A stretch of DNA of 64,000 nucleotides from Cacajao melanocephalus (GCA_963573385.1 CAUYLG010051111.1:1-64000), one strand, 5' to 3'; counted from the stretch's first letter, positions 24,439 to 37,545 are shown. Notes: a model not told the origin generated them from the letters alone. Made by a program: numbers and translations.

Positions 24439-27000
24439 AGAGTTTTAAGGATGTGACATGAGATAGTAATCATGGACATGAGATAAACATGCCGAGGATC
24501 TAAAATCTATAGAATTTGGTGAATGACTGCAAGTGGAAGGTGTGATAGAAGGAGTCAGTAATTCACAGAGTTTTCTGAAGGGTAGATGGCAGTAGGTCTA
24601 CCATACATGATAGTGTTTGTCTCAAATATATATATGTATATATATTTGAGATCATCACAATATATATTTTAATTGTAGTTAAGGATACATAGATGTGTTT
24701 GTAGTCAATGGATAGATGCATGGTAAACTGTGTAGAATGTGGAGAGAAGAAAACCGAAGCAGCCCTGAATAACACCAAAATGTACAGAATAAACAGAGGA
24801 ATAATTTAGAAGGAAGAAGAGGAAGGAAAGGAAGAGAAGACATATGGGGAAAACTAGCAGAATATAGTGCCATAAGAATAAAAAAATGAGCATGTTTCAA
24901 AAACAAAAGAGTGGTTTTCACCTCTAAATTTTAAAGAGAGGTTATATATAAGATGAAGATTTAAATATGGCATTGTTTTTAACAACAAAAATATTGCTAT
25001 GTATAGTGGCATGTCTTGTTGAAGTGACCTGTCACAACTTTGTTCAAAAATAAATGGAAAATGTAGGAGTAAGAAAAATGTTGTAGAGAGCTCTAAAAAT
25101 ATTTAGGCAGTTAGATGAAATGCCAGATGTTCTATAAAATGTCAAAAAGAAGACAGTAAAAGAAAAGAGACATAGGGCAAGAGTGAATTTTGTTAAGATA
25201 GGGAAGACTTATAAGATTAGTTGAAAGTTATAGAAAAGAATCAGTAGGAAGAATAGAAAATATAGGAAAATGGGATAATTAGTGTAGAAAGATATATGAG
25301 GAGTGAATATATGGAACTCAACCAAACTGAAAGGAATGAAAGTAGACAAAGAAAGGCATGAATCTTCTTTTGCAACAGAAGAGCAAAAAGAAGGAATTCA
25401 TTGCAAATAACTAACTATATATAGGAAATAGCCTAATGAATTTCCCTCTTGATTGCTTATTTTTTTCCTCAAATTTTTAAGCTGATTTTATCTGCCAAGG
25501 AAAAAGCTTTCAGGTGAATAAAACATGATATGAGCCTGGAGAAATTCTAATATAACCAACTTGGCAAATTAAAGAGAGATCTAACTAGAGAAATTCTGAA
25601 GAACTACCAAAAAGTATTTGGGGGCCAAGCAAAATTTAGAGTTAACAAGCTGGCTCATGTGATTTTTTTCCAGCAATATTCATAAGCTTAGGCACATCAA
25701 TTATTGGGTCTCAAATTGCAGTTTTCATGGATAAAGGTTACAGAAGAAGTACAGGGCAAATTATCTGAAGATATTGTTCAGGAAAGGTTGAAAGATGGAT
25801 CATACTGCCAGATAGGAAAGTAAAGAAAAGAGGTGATGATAGAGAGCAAAAGAATAAATCAATAGATTGTTGACTTCAGATATGATAAAATGTATAGTAA
25901 GGATAACTGAATAAAAGAATTGAAGAGCATTAGGAGTGGGATTCTGAAATTAAAAATATGAAGTAATATTGTTCTGGGTGCTGATGAAGTTCTGGGTGCA
26001 GCCATGGGAGTATGTGATTTACACCAAATGAAGTAAAGGGACTGAGAATCTGGGGGGCTGGATAGGCCAACATGTGAAGTACCTTAAAAGATGGTGGCTG
26101 GATCTGAGATAGGGAGAAACACTGTGAGTGATATATTCAAGTCCCCAGGACTCAACTGAGAGTGATTAGTATGATTTGGTAAGGAGCCAAATATCCCGAG
26201 CTTTAAATGAGCAAGGGAGTTTCCAAAGAGGATCAGGGCAATGGTCAGGAATCAGCTTTGTGGAGTGAAAAGAATGCCGACTCCCACTTCCTGACCCAGT
26301 GATATGAGATGTGTGGGAGAATGAATAACATCAGCTTGAGGCATGCTGCGGTCATCCCATAGGACAGCAAATTTCAGTTAAAGCCAAGAGGTAGGGAAAT
26401 ATCACAAAATAGGTTGAGAAAGCAAGGGATTTTATTTGCCTATTTATTTACCATGTAGAGGCCATTACCATTTCACAGAGCACCACTAAAAGGTATGAGT
26501 ATACAGGAAGCTTGAGAGGTGAGTTTAGGGGGCACATATTTTCTCTAAAATCAGATTCAGATATTTCTATATTAATTGATAAGTGTTGTGCACAAAGGAT
26601 GGGAGATTCATTTAGGAGTCAGGCCAAGGTTTTTGGTATCGCTTCTAGCAGAGGACACATAGGAAAAAAAAAATGCCCTGGGTCAGAATGGCAGGCAATT
26701 AGGCCGTCTGAGAAGATGGATCTTATTACAATCTAACTATCAGAAATCAGAAACTCTCCTACTAAAGGAAAGTTTCCAGTATCTGACCCTAGTCAGAAGG
26801 AAACAGTTGTTACTCAAAATTTAAGATTTAGAGCACAGTCCTGTAGACTAAGAGAAAAGGGAGCAGGTGAATCAACAGAGGTTGGAATTGACTTCGTGGG
26901 AAAAGAGTGAGTTTATTCTAAGTGTGTGGAGTTGTGTTCAGCCACTGGGTCATTCAAGTGGGGTGACACTGGGTGGTGAATAAGATGTAAAATTCTTTTA
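24439..27000. other. Purine-rich intronic DNA, probably old transposon debris
   Basis: A 14-base inverted repeat (ctcaaatatatata) at about 24621-24650. 26040-26760 is more GC-balanced and looks like an old LTR or LINE 3' region, but I cannot name a family. No exon seen. Confidence 0.4.
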
Positions 27001-27310
27001 AAAAACCTTTAATTTATAAAAATTATGTTCAGCAATATTATAACATTTTCTGAGAATACCACACAAATAAACACACACATTTTTACAAATACCTTAAATG
27101 TAAATAAAACAGCTATGCTACCTTACATCTCATTTCAGAATTAACATCTAATTAAAATTGTATATAACTGTAGAAATCATACGCCGAATAAAAAACATCG
27201 TGGTAAGAAAATAGGTTGTTCTTTTGTCAGAGGACCTCGGAAACATTTGAGTTTGCAGTTAGCATTGGTTGGATTCTTGATTGTGAAAACAAATACTTTG
27301 TTACATATTT

Positions 27311-27450
27311 TGTTGTTGTTGTTGTTTTAAATAAGAGTTGTTAAATGTTGTTGTTTTAAATGTGACATTTTCAATGTCACACTTTTTCACTGAACCTACT
27401 GAGAACCTACCATCCAGCCACCTGGTTAGGTACAGGGTGATGTGAGGAGA
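27311..27450. repeat. (TTG)n tract and possible L2 3' end
   Basis: ttgttgttgttgttgtt at 27309-27326 with a second short run at 27346-27356. 27385-27450 ('tgagaacctaccatccagcc', 'acctggttaggtacaggg') weakly resembles the L2 3' end. Confidence 0.45.
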
Positions 27451-28435
27451 AACAATAATATGTATTTTTTTGCCTTCATGGACTAATGTATTAATACTTC
27501 TTTTTGAGAAAAATTCCAGTTCACAGTTAGTTCTCAAGCACTGACAATGTCAGGGTTGGTAGTCAGCAAACCAGGATTCGTTTTGGAGAAAACTAATGGA
27601 GAACTTCACCACTTTCACTATGTTCGCAGATCAAACTCAGAAGTTTATGTAACTATCCATCCTAAAGTTTCATCTGTCATTACCATGGGCACCCCAATTC
27701 ACCACAAGTACTTGGCAAGAAAACAGGCAAAGTCAACCTAAAACTGGGTCTAGGATTTTTGGCTAGGGGAAATTTTACATTTGGTTCTTTATAAAAGGGA
27801 CATCTTAGCATTTAATTAGTTAATGTTTAATGTAATTTCAAACAATTAGATTACGAGCCAAGGATGGTAAACAATGCAAGGTAAAAAGAGCTACCATATT
27901 GTGATTTTATTTAGTGATACTAATCTAGTTTTTAAGCCACATAGATATAAAACTTAATAAATGATATTATTTATGATGTTTATCTTCACTGTACCAAAAC
28001 TAAAACATTTTAAAACAAAAAATTAGTACAAAAATAATCTGTACTAATTTTCTTGAAATTAGGACAAAAATATTCATCTTCACTCTATTGTTTCTTGCCT
28101 TAAAGGAACAGTTTTTGGCCAAACTTTTCAGAACTTGAATTTAGGACTGTTAAGAAATAACTTTGAAATGTGATGACGCTTAAATTAATTTTTGAAATTT
28201 AGTGACAGAGTAGAACTAGGTCAGGAAATTGAAATTGTTCCAATGGTATGAGTATTAGGAGGCAAGGTGATTCACTTTGCTATCTAACCCAAGGGCAATT
28301 GTTAGTTTTTATAGTTTAAATACACTATAAAGTTAAGTTTAATTTATGTGAATATCTGCAGCAAGTTTTGACCAAGAAATCCAATGTACCACTTGGGTTC
28401 AAGGAAATAATTTTCTTTAAAGTCTAAACTTTAAA

Positions 28436-28836
28436 TGTGTTCTCACTCATATGTCAAAGCTAAAAAATATTGATCTAATGGAAGTAATAAGTAGAACAGA
28501 GGATACTAGAGACTGGGAGAGATATGAGGAAGGCAGGGATAGGGAGACTTGTTAAAAGCTACAAAATTGCAGCTAGGTAGGAGGAATAAGTTCTGTTGTT
28601 AAGCACTGGTACTAAGCACTGTAGTATGACTATATTTAATAATTATATATAGTTTTAAATAGCTAGAAGGAGGATATTGACTATTACAGACACAAAGAAG
28701 TGATAAAGGTATGAGATGATAGATAATGCCAATTATTCTAATCTGATCACTACAAATTATATGTGTGGAAACATTATGTACCCCCTAAATATGTACAATT
28801 ATTATCTGTCAATTATAAAAATAAAATTAAAAAGTA
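28436..28836 (+). mobile_element. L1 3' end (L1M-like)
   Basis: 'tgttctcactcatatgtcaa', 'agagactgggagagatatga', 'tgtaccccctaaatatgtac', 'aattataaaaataaaatt' are the end of ORF2, the 3' UTR and the tail of an older L1. It ends about 45 bases from cadherin exon 28881-29048. Confidence 0.72.
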
Positions 28837-28880
28837 ATAACTGTAAAGCAAATAAACATATAAATGTCACAATTACTTAC

Positions 28881-29048
28881 TGGCATCAATGATAAAATCC
28901 TTTGTTTTATTCAGAAAATGGTAGACATCTCCCTTTCCAGCCACATCTTTATCATAAGCACGACTTAGTTGTGTTCCAGGAAGCGTATTTTCAGGCAAAT
29001 TCACTGGGTTAATTAAAATCTGAATTTCTGCTTTAATGTGTGAAAACA
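28881..29048 (-). CDS. Cadherin exon 1 of 8 in window (first half of repeat n)
   Basis: 168 bases, phase 1 in and phase 1 out. The acceptor follows a good pyrimidine tract (ctttctgtgttatctcttcag) and the donor is GTAAGT. It codes for 55 full residues starting FSHIKAEIQILI and ending DFIIDA. NPVNLPENTLPG matches the cadherin opening motif (xPENxPxG), and AYDKDVAGKGD sits where the first calcium-binding DxD loop lies. FIIDA then leads into SSGVIT of the next exon, the classic 'F-x-ID-x-x-(S/T)G-x-I' strand. The frame is fully open. The intron after it is about 8.5 kb and holds three MaLR LTRs and an L1 3' end. The exon before it must end in phase 1; I did not find it in the window. Confidence 0.85.
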
Positions 29049-29601
29049 CTGAAGAGATAACACAGAAAGAATTCTAAAATACACCAAGAAAAAATATTAA
29101 AATGAACAATTTTATCAACAATCAATATTTTAGCAATATTTCAGTGTGTTTTTCTTGATACATTACAACCATAGCTGAAGTTGGAGTAGGGTAAAAAGTT
29201 TCATCTAAAACCGAGTAAGTTTTTTTTCTTAACTAACATATCACTGTGGTTTTTCAGTAATAAACTGTGTAGAACAAACCTGCAGGAAAGTACAAGTTTA
29301 GATCCCAGCTATACTATATCTTTAGTTTATTCCTTTCTCCAATATGAATTTAACAATTATCATGCAGAATGATTATTTCAAAAGCAAGTTTTACTAATTT
29401 CTTCTGTTTATTGACCATTTCAGTGAAATCATTTTGCATGCTCACATAAGCTATATTTTAATGAAGTTTGTTGTATTACAATTTAAAATGCTAATTTTAA
29501 AAATTAAGGAAAAGACCTTTCTTAATTTTCTCAATTATTTTCATTGCTTTTCCTTTTATTAGAAAGAAAAGATCTGCTCTTGGTTTAATTGTGATCTTAC
29601 A

Positions 29602-29847
29602 CTGTACCTCTACAGTGGAAAACAGAAATAGGCATATTCCAATACTTATTACTAGAATATGTAATATGACTAAAAGGAAATACTATATATAAGAAATATC
29701 CAACCCAATGTAAATTACATGATGCTGTACCTCTACAGTGGAAAACAGAAATAGGCATATTCTGAAACTTATTCCCAGAATATGTAATATGACTAAAAGG
29801 AAATTATATAAAAAACATCAAAAATAACTTAATGTTAAAAATATTAA
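29602..29847. repeat. Two-copy tandem duplication, period 123
   Basis: 29602-29688 and 29725-29811 are near-identical (ctgtacctctacagtggaaa, tgactaaaaggaaat) at an offset of 123. The stretch between is weakly repeated again after copy 2, so the unit is about 123 bases with the last part decayed. It lies about 550 bases upstream of cadherin exon 28881-29048. Confidence 0.85.
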
Positions 29848-30009
29848 TAAACTGACAAATAATATTTTATATTACTTTCTGTCATATAATAGAAAAATAT
29901 TTGTACATAGCAAATTACTCTACAAAAAGAAGACTTATGGAAAAAGAATACTGTCTAAAATAATCCAAGATTAAGAGTTGAGTTTTTTGTTCATTATTTA
30001 ATATCACTT

Positions 30010-30066
30010 TCTCTCTCTCTCTCTGTCTCACACACACACACACACATACACACACACAAACACAAA
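30010..30066. repeat. (CT)n(CA)n microsatellite
   Basis: ctctctctctctctgtct followed by (CA)n with interruptions. Confidence 0.95.
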
Positions 30067-32230
30067 CAGCAAGAATAAAAAACAGAAAGAAATATTCAAT
30101 GAATTAAAAGGATCTCAGCAGGGATTCAAATTCCTTAATAACTATTAAACTTAATTTCCTTAAAAACAAATGAAACATCAAATTTATATAAACCTGTGCA
30201 TTTTAGTAAAGTCTTGAAGATGTTCATATTTAGACCAGCTCTGCTTTTGCCCTTAGCAATGTCTACAAACAAGTACATGGCTTTGGCTATTTATAAAACT
30301 TCAATCTTCATACAAATTAAGCCAACACGTCAATAAATTGTTACTCAATATTGAAGCCAATAGTTTTATTCTATTTATTTGAGTGATTATGCACATAGGT
30401 CATATTTCAGCTTCTGTGCCTGTTTCCCATATGTACCAGTAAGAAGATTATCATCAAGGCTAGGATCATTATATAGCAACAATTTAAAAACATAAGTCTT
30501 TAGAGTTAATGTGGCATATCCTATGGAGAATTTTTGGCAAGATGCTCAGGTGATGTAATTTTTAATCCCCGTTTACCTAATAGAAGGTGTTCTGCAAGTA
30601 GAATAGGGAATTATTTGTAATATGACTCCATATATATTTGCAAGCCCTGAGATGATTCAGTATTATTTCTGAGTGCCACTAGTTGTATACTCACAACTCT
30701 GCTGTTGCCTGAGTAACTCCAAAGATAAGCAAGACCCACTCTTAGGTAATCTGTAACCTAGCAAAGATAATGGCTGGATAAAAATGACTATACCACAACA
30801 GAGTGGGTAACATGTTTCAGCAAAAGAACATGAAAGTTTAGACGACGAAGGAAACACTTCTAAAAGAGGACAAAAGAGAGAAACCTTCAAAGAAGTGGTG
30901 GCTTTTCAAAAATGAGGCTTTGAAGCACCAAAGTCTTGAAAACAGAATCCTATTAGAAAAATAGTTTTTAGCGTGTTTCTCTCAATATATTTGCATCTCT
31001 ATATTCATAAATTATTTAAATGCACCACAGCATGGTATATTTTATATGCTCATGAAGTACACATAAAAACTAGAATAAATGCAAAAGAATGCTATAAACA
31101 TGGAAAATATTGTATTACATTATGTTATACCTATCACATATCATAAATATTATTATATTGGAAATGATATAAATATACTACAGTAAAATGTTTTTCTATT
31201 TCTAAAATGTTACAAATAACATTTTATAGTATTATATATTAAATATTTTCATAATGAGATGAAGAATCAGCTAAAGATAAATCATAGTATTAAAACTAAT
31301 TTTATTAATTATACAATAAATGTCAAGTATTAAACATACATATATCTGTTTAATAAAGTACATATTTAATAATATTTGGAGTAGAAAAAATGAATATTCT
31401 TTATTCTTATTGAAAACATGATATCGCATTATATGATATTACATGTTCAAAGCAAAGATCAAGGTTCAGTTTATGTTCACATTCAGTGGCCCTAAAGATG
31501 CCAAGAATCCCAAACATTCCTCACAAATATAAGTATAACTAAATAAAAGTGCATAATTTTATACTTAATAAATCATGAACTCATTTTTTGGTTTTATCTA
31601 CCAGTACTCAAAAGTATTGAATATAGACTGCTGTAAAATATTCTTCATCCTTGATGTCAATCTGATTTTATTTCAAATCAATTGGATAGTATTTCATTTT
31701 AAATTTTTACCAGTTAGTTTAAAATTTACTGACAATTCTCACGTGGAAGATTTTGAAACTGAGCAGAAAATTCTGTTTTCCAGTACCAGTAGGCAGATAA
31801 GTGTTTTTATAGGTGACACAATTGCAGTGGTTTGAAGAAAATGGAAACATTTTCAAATAAGCCTCTCTCCATACTGATTTTCTTTCAGATGACAATTGCT
31901 TTCTTATTCATCAATGAATGCCAAAATTATCTTTATGGGACTGAAAAAGTACTTCTTATTGTCTTTCCTGAAGCACTTGCATATTATAAAATATTTTAAA
32001 TAATAAATTTCAGACTTTATTATATTATTAAATTATATTTGTTTAATAATAAATTAATAGAGTTGGAAAATGTGTCCTTTTCTAATGGAAAAATATGTAG
32101 CTCATCCTTAAATTTGACAATTCTTTAAACACGACACCATGGGATCACAAGTAACTATGTAGGGTACAAAATATTTTCATTATTATGCCTTATTTCTTCG
32201 TAAAACTTTATGATTCTAAGGGATCTGGTG
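30067..32230. other. AT-rich unique DNA
   Basis: Very AT-rich, many short TA and TTTA runs. No exon, RNA gene or named repeat recognised. Upstream cadherin exons could be here, but no cadherin motif was found by eye. Confidence 0.4.
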
Positions 32231-32893
32231 TTTTTTGTTTGTTTTTTTTTCCCCCAAGTTTAAATCCTTCTGTTTTTATTAAAGAAAATATAAAATATTG
32301 AATTCCACATCTTTAAACAGTATTATTTTAAGAATCAGTCCAATCAGTCTAGTCTCTTCATATTGCCGGCATATCCAATACTTCCATCTAAGTTTTCCTT
32401 AATTGGTGGTAAATCAAATCTGAATTTTCAATTGTAATTTTCTTCCAGCTTTTTAATAAAAGCATCTATCATTGCTTTTGCTTTTGTTTGCATTAATTTG
32501 GTGCTAAAATTTTTGAGTAATGATTTGACTTGTTCTATTGTTTGGATTGTGGTGTTCGTTGTACTTTTATGTATTCTTTATTTTTGACCCACCGCGCACA
32601 ACCCATCATAGCGCTGACAAAGTGGTTCTTCAAAGCAAAACACCGCGGCGGTTCAGGTGACCAGCGGCCACTGCCTCCTGGAGCCCAGAGGGGCCTCTCC
32701 AGCTGCCACCTGGCAGTCCTTATGTCCCTCAGGACTTCTTGGATTCACCTCCTCTCTGTCGCCCGGAACACTATTGAGCCTCACCAGCTAGCAGTGACCC
32801 ATGGAGAGATTGTTCAGAGAGTAGGCGCGTCCGACTTCATTCCTGTTCGGCTCTGCACTGTCTGACCATGCCGTTGTAAGACTAGAGTGTGAT
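32231..32893 (-). pseudogene. Processed pseudogene, parent gene unknown, GC-rich 5' end
   Basis: On the minus strand the segment begins with about 290 GC-rich bases (32585-32875, roughly 14 CpG), turns AT-rich, has AATAAA at 32280-32275 and, 20 bases later, an A-rich tail with a few C (32250-32231). This is the layout of a reverse-transcribed spliced mRNA. Near the 3' end a frame stays open for about 45 codons to TGA and contains IQTIEQVKSLLKNF and AKAMIDAFIKKLEENYN, helical and lysine/glutamate rich; it is probably the C terminus of the parent protein. I do not recognise the parent. GATCTG occurs just outside both ends and may be part of a target-site duplication. The 111-codon plus frame at 32530-32865 is antisense and not believed to be a gene. 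Confidence 0.65.
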
Positions 32894-33082
32894 CTGTTTT
32901 TGATAACTGCTTTCCACTTCTGGTTTAAAACTTTCACATCTTTGCTGTAGTAAACTTGCTTATGAATATTGCAAATGAATGTGTTTGTTATATGATGCTA
33001 TTTCTATAAAGTAATTCTTAAACTCTGCTTGAATTCTGGTCAACCATTATATAAAAATTACCCTTCAATTTTTCCCCGTAAG

Positions 33083-33172
33083 TTATAAATTCTATTTATA
33101 ATATACATTTATAAACTATATTTATAAATTCTATTTATGATATATATTTATAAATTCTATTTATAATTTATC
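33083..33172. repeat. AT-rich tandem repeat
   Basis: About three imperfect copies of a unit containing ttataaattctatttat. Confidence 0.8.
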
Positions 33173-34989
33173 ACTTTAACTCATCACATTTTGACGGGAC
33201 CACATTCTACTTAGTGAACATTTCCTTTAGTAGTTCAGAGAATGTGATTAAGTTTTTCATTATTAAAATAGAATTTTGCAGATATCATAAGCTAAGACAT
33301 GTTTAAAACCTGAACCTCCATTCAACTATAGAGCAAACCTTTCACTCTAAGTGATTAGTTCTAATCAGAGTGTCTTTATATTCCTAACATGTCTTTACAT
33401 CTAACAAAAATGTGATAACAAGCAATACGTTTTACTTTGTCTTTTATTTCACATGATCACTTTTAGCCAGTTTCCACTGTATGAAGAAAATGTATTACCT
33501 CAGTCAAATGTGGACTTCTGTCTTTTGCTATTCATTTATTGCTAAATTGGTAAAATTTTGTCAGATTCAAAATGTACACATAATTTGTAACATTGCTAAA
33601 ATATTGCATAATTTTGACTTTATGTTCTGGGTGCTAAATTTTAACATTTTGCCACCTATGATATATCCAAGCTACCATGAGCAAAAAATCTCCAGGAAAA
33701 ATGTACACTAAAGTTAAAATTCACTATTAACAACGGTGCATATAAATATTTACTGCAGTGATTTCTTCTGAATAATTTTGAAAGTTGTTTGGCTGAATTC
33801 TGGGTAGATCAATTTTTAGCTCCTAACGCTAGAGGTAAGCATGCCAAGTGTCATTTATTTGCCCCAACTCTCTGCATATAAATCTTTTTATCTTCATTCT
33901 GGCCTCATTGAATTTAAATTTCTGTTTTATTTAGTGAAGAGAGATTTAGTTTAAACAAGATAATATAATATATAAACCCAGTTCAACTGCATTTGTATGA
34001 AGTCTGAATGATTGCAATGTGCTGAACATGAACAAGCGTGGGAGAATTTCCTTGACCATGCAGAACTCCCACTCTGCCTTCTACTTGTGACTGTTTGTCA
34101 TGCGAACACCATAAGAATGTCAATACCTACTTAAATATTAAAGCTTAGTTCTATTTTGTATTTGAGATTTTAAAAGAATAAATCTAATATTTATTCTTTT
34201 AAGAAGTTCTAATATTTCCTTCTAGCACCACAATAGATCATTTAACACATTGCCTTATGTATAAGAATCACATTTTGGAAAATGTTAATTGATTTAATGT
34301 TTATAAAATATTGTACCAGTAAATATTTGCTGATTTATTCATTTTTCAGTATATACATTCATATAATAAATGGAAGATGAAAAAAGGAAAATGAGACATT
34401 GGTGGAGAAGGTAGCATGACCAAAAGTAGGATAGCAGGAAAATATTCTTATTTAATACAATTCACAGACGTTTTTCATTATTCATTTTTCAGGAAGGCTA
34501 CAACATGACCACAAATGCATTTCAGAAAGATTCACATGAAAGGACACTGTGGGTTGATTAGCAAGATGAGAAAATGGAGGAGCAAATGGTAGATTTATAA
34601 CTTTCTATGTGAGAGGTAATGAGTACCAAAAACAAGATGTTGTCAGGAACATATAAAGATACGTACACAATTCATACTTAGGAAACAATCTCTGGCATGT
34701 GTAATATATATTTGTATCATAAATAATCACATATATATATATATAAAGTACTTGCTTTATACAGTATTGCAGGACTATAAAAATGTGTGTGTAAGCTGAA
34801 ATTGTGCAAATCAATCTTAATAATCCATAGGAAAAATAATTGTTACAGTATTTTAAAAAATTTGTCAAAACATAATTTTTACTATAGCTTAGAAATTGAT
34901 AGAGGTGAAAGAAATAGTAAAACAAATAGTTAATACACTGTAAATGAGAATTAAAATGTTTTATTTCTTTGTTAAGATAGACATTTCAA
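33173..34989. other. AT-rich unique DNA
   Basis: No feature recognised apart from a (TA)n run at 34731-34745. Confidence 0.4.
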
Positions 34990-35830
34990 GAGTAGTTTAA
35001 ACAGTGCTTGCCGTCTGTTATGGAGCAAGGATCTTTTCTGGGTCTTGGCGTATTGTCCTATTTCTTTCCAAGTTTGAATTGGCTTCCTACATTTTATTAT
35101 TTGCACTTTCTGTGTTGTAAAATATCTCTGAGATTTCCTTTAATGTGAAGTTTTTTGACAATGTCACTTCCTTCAGGACGTCATCTTTTTAAGCATAACC
35201 ACTTTCTTCATTTTGGTTAATGTCACTTTCACTAAGTTCTTCTGGCTGCATACTTGATGTTTCTCAAATGGTGGCAGTGCCAACATTCCCATGATCAGGA
35301 TTTTTTTTCTATTAACTCCATTTATATTAACTTACAATGTTGAAAAGTTATTTGCACAGTGTGATAAATGTTTCTGCAATACATCACAAATATTACTCGC
35401 TTTACCTTCTGAATGCTCTCATGATTTGATTTCTAATGCTTGCTTTAAGTCATATTTATCCAAAGATGAGCTAAGTTTAATTGCATGATCTTCAATTTTA
35501 GTGTCAATGGCCTGTCTGAAAATTCATATAAAGTTATAGGGTCTAAAAGTTGAAATAATTCTTTGGTCTATCTACTGAGTGATTTAATAAAGTTGTGTTT
35601 GGTGGTAAAATACAAATTTTCATGTTTTCATTCATGACCCTAAGAAATTCAGGATGACCTGGAGCATTATCCAGTGGTAATAGTTCTTTAAAAGTTAAGT
35701 TATTTTGCCAACGGTATCTCTCTACTGCTGAGAACAAACAAGGGTGTATATGATTCAACCAGTCACAGTGCTAGAAAAATACAACTGAAGCATATTCATC
35801 CTTCAACTTTGGCATCACAAACTGCCAAAG
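34990..35830 (-). mobile_element. Tigger transposase relic
   Basis: The minus frame 35758-35543 contains KELLPLDNAPGHPEFL followed by MKICILPPNTTLLNHSVD, the pogo/Tigger DDE-domain signature (L-x-DNAPGHP and LPPNTT-x-L-x-P-x-D). The usual Gln-Pro before the last Asp (QPMDQG) is replaced by HSVDRP, and the frame breaks after 71 codons. Sequence out to about 34990 fits the C-terminal part and beyond. The family moves TA-flanked elements by cut and paste; this copy is dead. Confidence 0.85.
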
Positions 35831-35849
35831 AGTGACAGTTACTGCACTT

Positions 35850-36370
35850 TGATAAAAATAAATTCCACACTATCTTATTAAAGATATAATAAAAATAATC
35901 TTCCATATGGCAGTGGAATAGAACTTAGCTTACCCAGGTCAAGTTCTCAGAAATGTTTGCATTTTGAGGACTACATGGATTTCAAGTGTGTAAAGTAGTG
36001 ATGGTGGGATGATCTCTCCTTCCTGAGCAAATATCAGGTAGACTTAATGTCCCTTATAAAAGATTGGAGTTCCCTAATCTCAAAATTCCTCTTCTCTAAC
36101 CCAACCCTTGTCATGTGCAGGCATCACTTGTCCCTCTTTGCCTAACTTTTTAGGATTTGGGACTGAGGGAAACAGTGTGAATGCTGGCACTCTGGCTTCT
36201 GCAATTACTGTTAATAATAATAATGTCCTGGGTATCTGACCCCAAAGTCTTATGTCTTGTACCAGCATAGATGAACCTGTGTGAAGTCAACCTCTCAGCT
36301 TGCAAGTAAGGTAAAGTCTCAGACCCTTCACATTTCATGCCACAAGAAATTCATTATGTTTCTAGTCACC
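35850..36370. other. Probable old LTR or DNA transposon, unassigned
   Basis: 36080-36340 is GC-balanced relative to its surroundings and reads like a degraded LTR on the minus strand, but I cannot name it with confidence. Two overlapping 62-codon minus frames here show no conserved motif. Confidence 0.35.
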
Positions 36371-36599
36371 AAAACATATTATTTGAATGCATAAACCAGC
36401 CCCAGGTCAAAACCTGTAGATGAAAAATCATTTCAGATGTTATGCCTTAATGGCAGAATGCTACAAACTTCAAAATCTGACAAATTTTCAAGGAAGTGGT
36501 AAAGCATCACACTTGCAATCAAAGGTACCAGATTTTTTAAACAAAGCTGTTTTATCTATGCACATAGCTTAACTACCCCTAGACATCGTTTTTTCTTTC

Positions 36600-36722
36600 A
36601 TTTATAATATGTGGAAAGTTATAATAACTACCTCAGAGCTGTTATGAAGAGTATATGAGGTAATGCATAAAAGGAACTAGCACAATACAGGATATATGAG
36701 AAACACTCAACAAATATTTTAT
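36600..36722 (+). repeat. MIR SINE relic
   Basis: 'taataactacctcagagctg', 'ttatgaagagtatatgaggt', 'aatgcataaaaggaactagc' and 'aaacactcaacaaatatttt' follow the 3' half of MIR. Confidence 0.72.
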
Positions 36723-37009
36723 ATTGCTTTAGAGTTACTTAGGATACCTCATTAAATAACTCAAAGTCCAGAATGGAATTTTGTAGACCCTCATATTGAA
36801 CACCCCCATGGGATTGTGATTTGAATATTTTCGGAAGTAACCTATCCTATTCTGAGTTCTGTTCTACATCAACACTAGCAGTAAGATTCCTATGTAATGT
36901 TATAAAGCTTTCCCTGAAGAATTAAAGCATCTTTACACATGTATATACGGGGACCTCTTATGAATGGCTGGTAACTGGAGATGGTTGCCTGCACAGTGCA
37001 ATTCATCCT

Positions 37010-37545
37010 CCACATCCACCATCAAATAGTGGTAATTTACAAACCTCATTATGTCATTTTTATACTTAAACTTTCTTCTTATAGAAGAGAGAGTCCAAAC
37101 CACTTAGCGTAGAGTATTTTACATTTTACTCATTTCTTTTCCCCTCTAATTTACCATACACTCACCAAATACAATGGTTTTTCATATTCTCTTCAATACT
37201 TCCATTGCAGATATGATTTTGTGCCCAAAAATGCATCTCTATCATTACTGTCTTGTGAAACTTACAAATTGTTTAGGAACTAGATCAAATGTCACTTACT
37301 AAGTCAAGCCATTCATGACTTCCCCAGGATACTTAGACATTCCCTCCCTCTACTATTACCCAAAAATGTTATGTGCACTCTCCTATGGCATTTATTCCTT
37401 GAAGTGTAATGCTACATTTATGTGAATTTTTCCCTGTTTGTCTAGCTCATGTTTGTGTTTCCAGTGCTGAGAACAAGGAAAGACTTGTTATGTATTTATC
37501 TGGTCTTTGAATTAATTAATTAATTAATGAACAAGATTTTATCTA
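37010..37545 (+). repeat. L2 LINE 3' part
   Basis: 'aactagatcaaatgtcactt', 'aagccattcatgacttcccc', 'tatggcatttattccttgaa' and 'ccagtgctgagaac' run in L2 3' order and end in (AATT)n/AATG units. Confidence 0.68.

Noticed and set aside
30010..30066. Regular repeat spacing considered as a CRISPR-like array
   Set aside because: It is a dinucleotide microsatellite; there are no repeat-spacer units anywhere in the window.
32530..32865. 111-codon plus frame in the GC-rich block
   Set aside because: GC-rich antisense DNA has few stops by composition; the mRNA-like signals (AATAAA, A tail) point to the minus strand.
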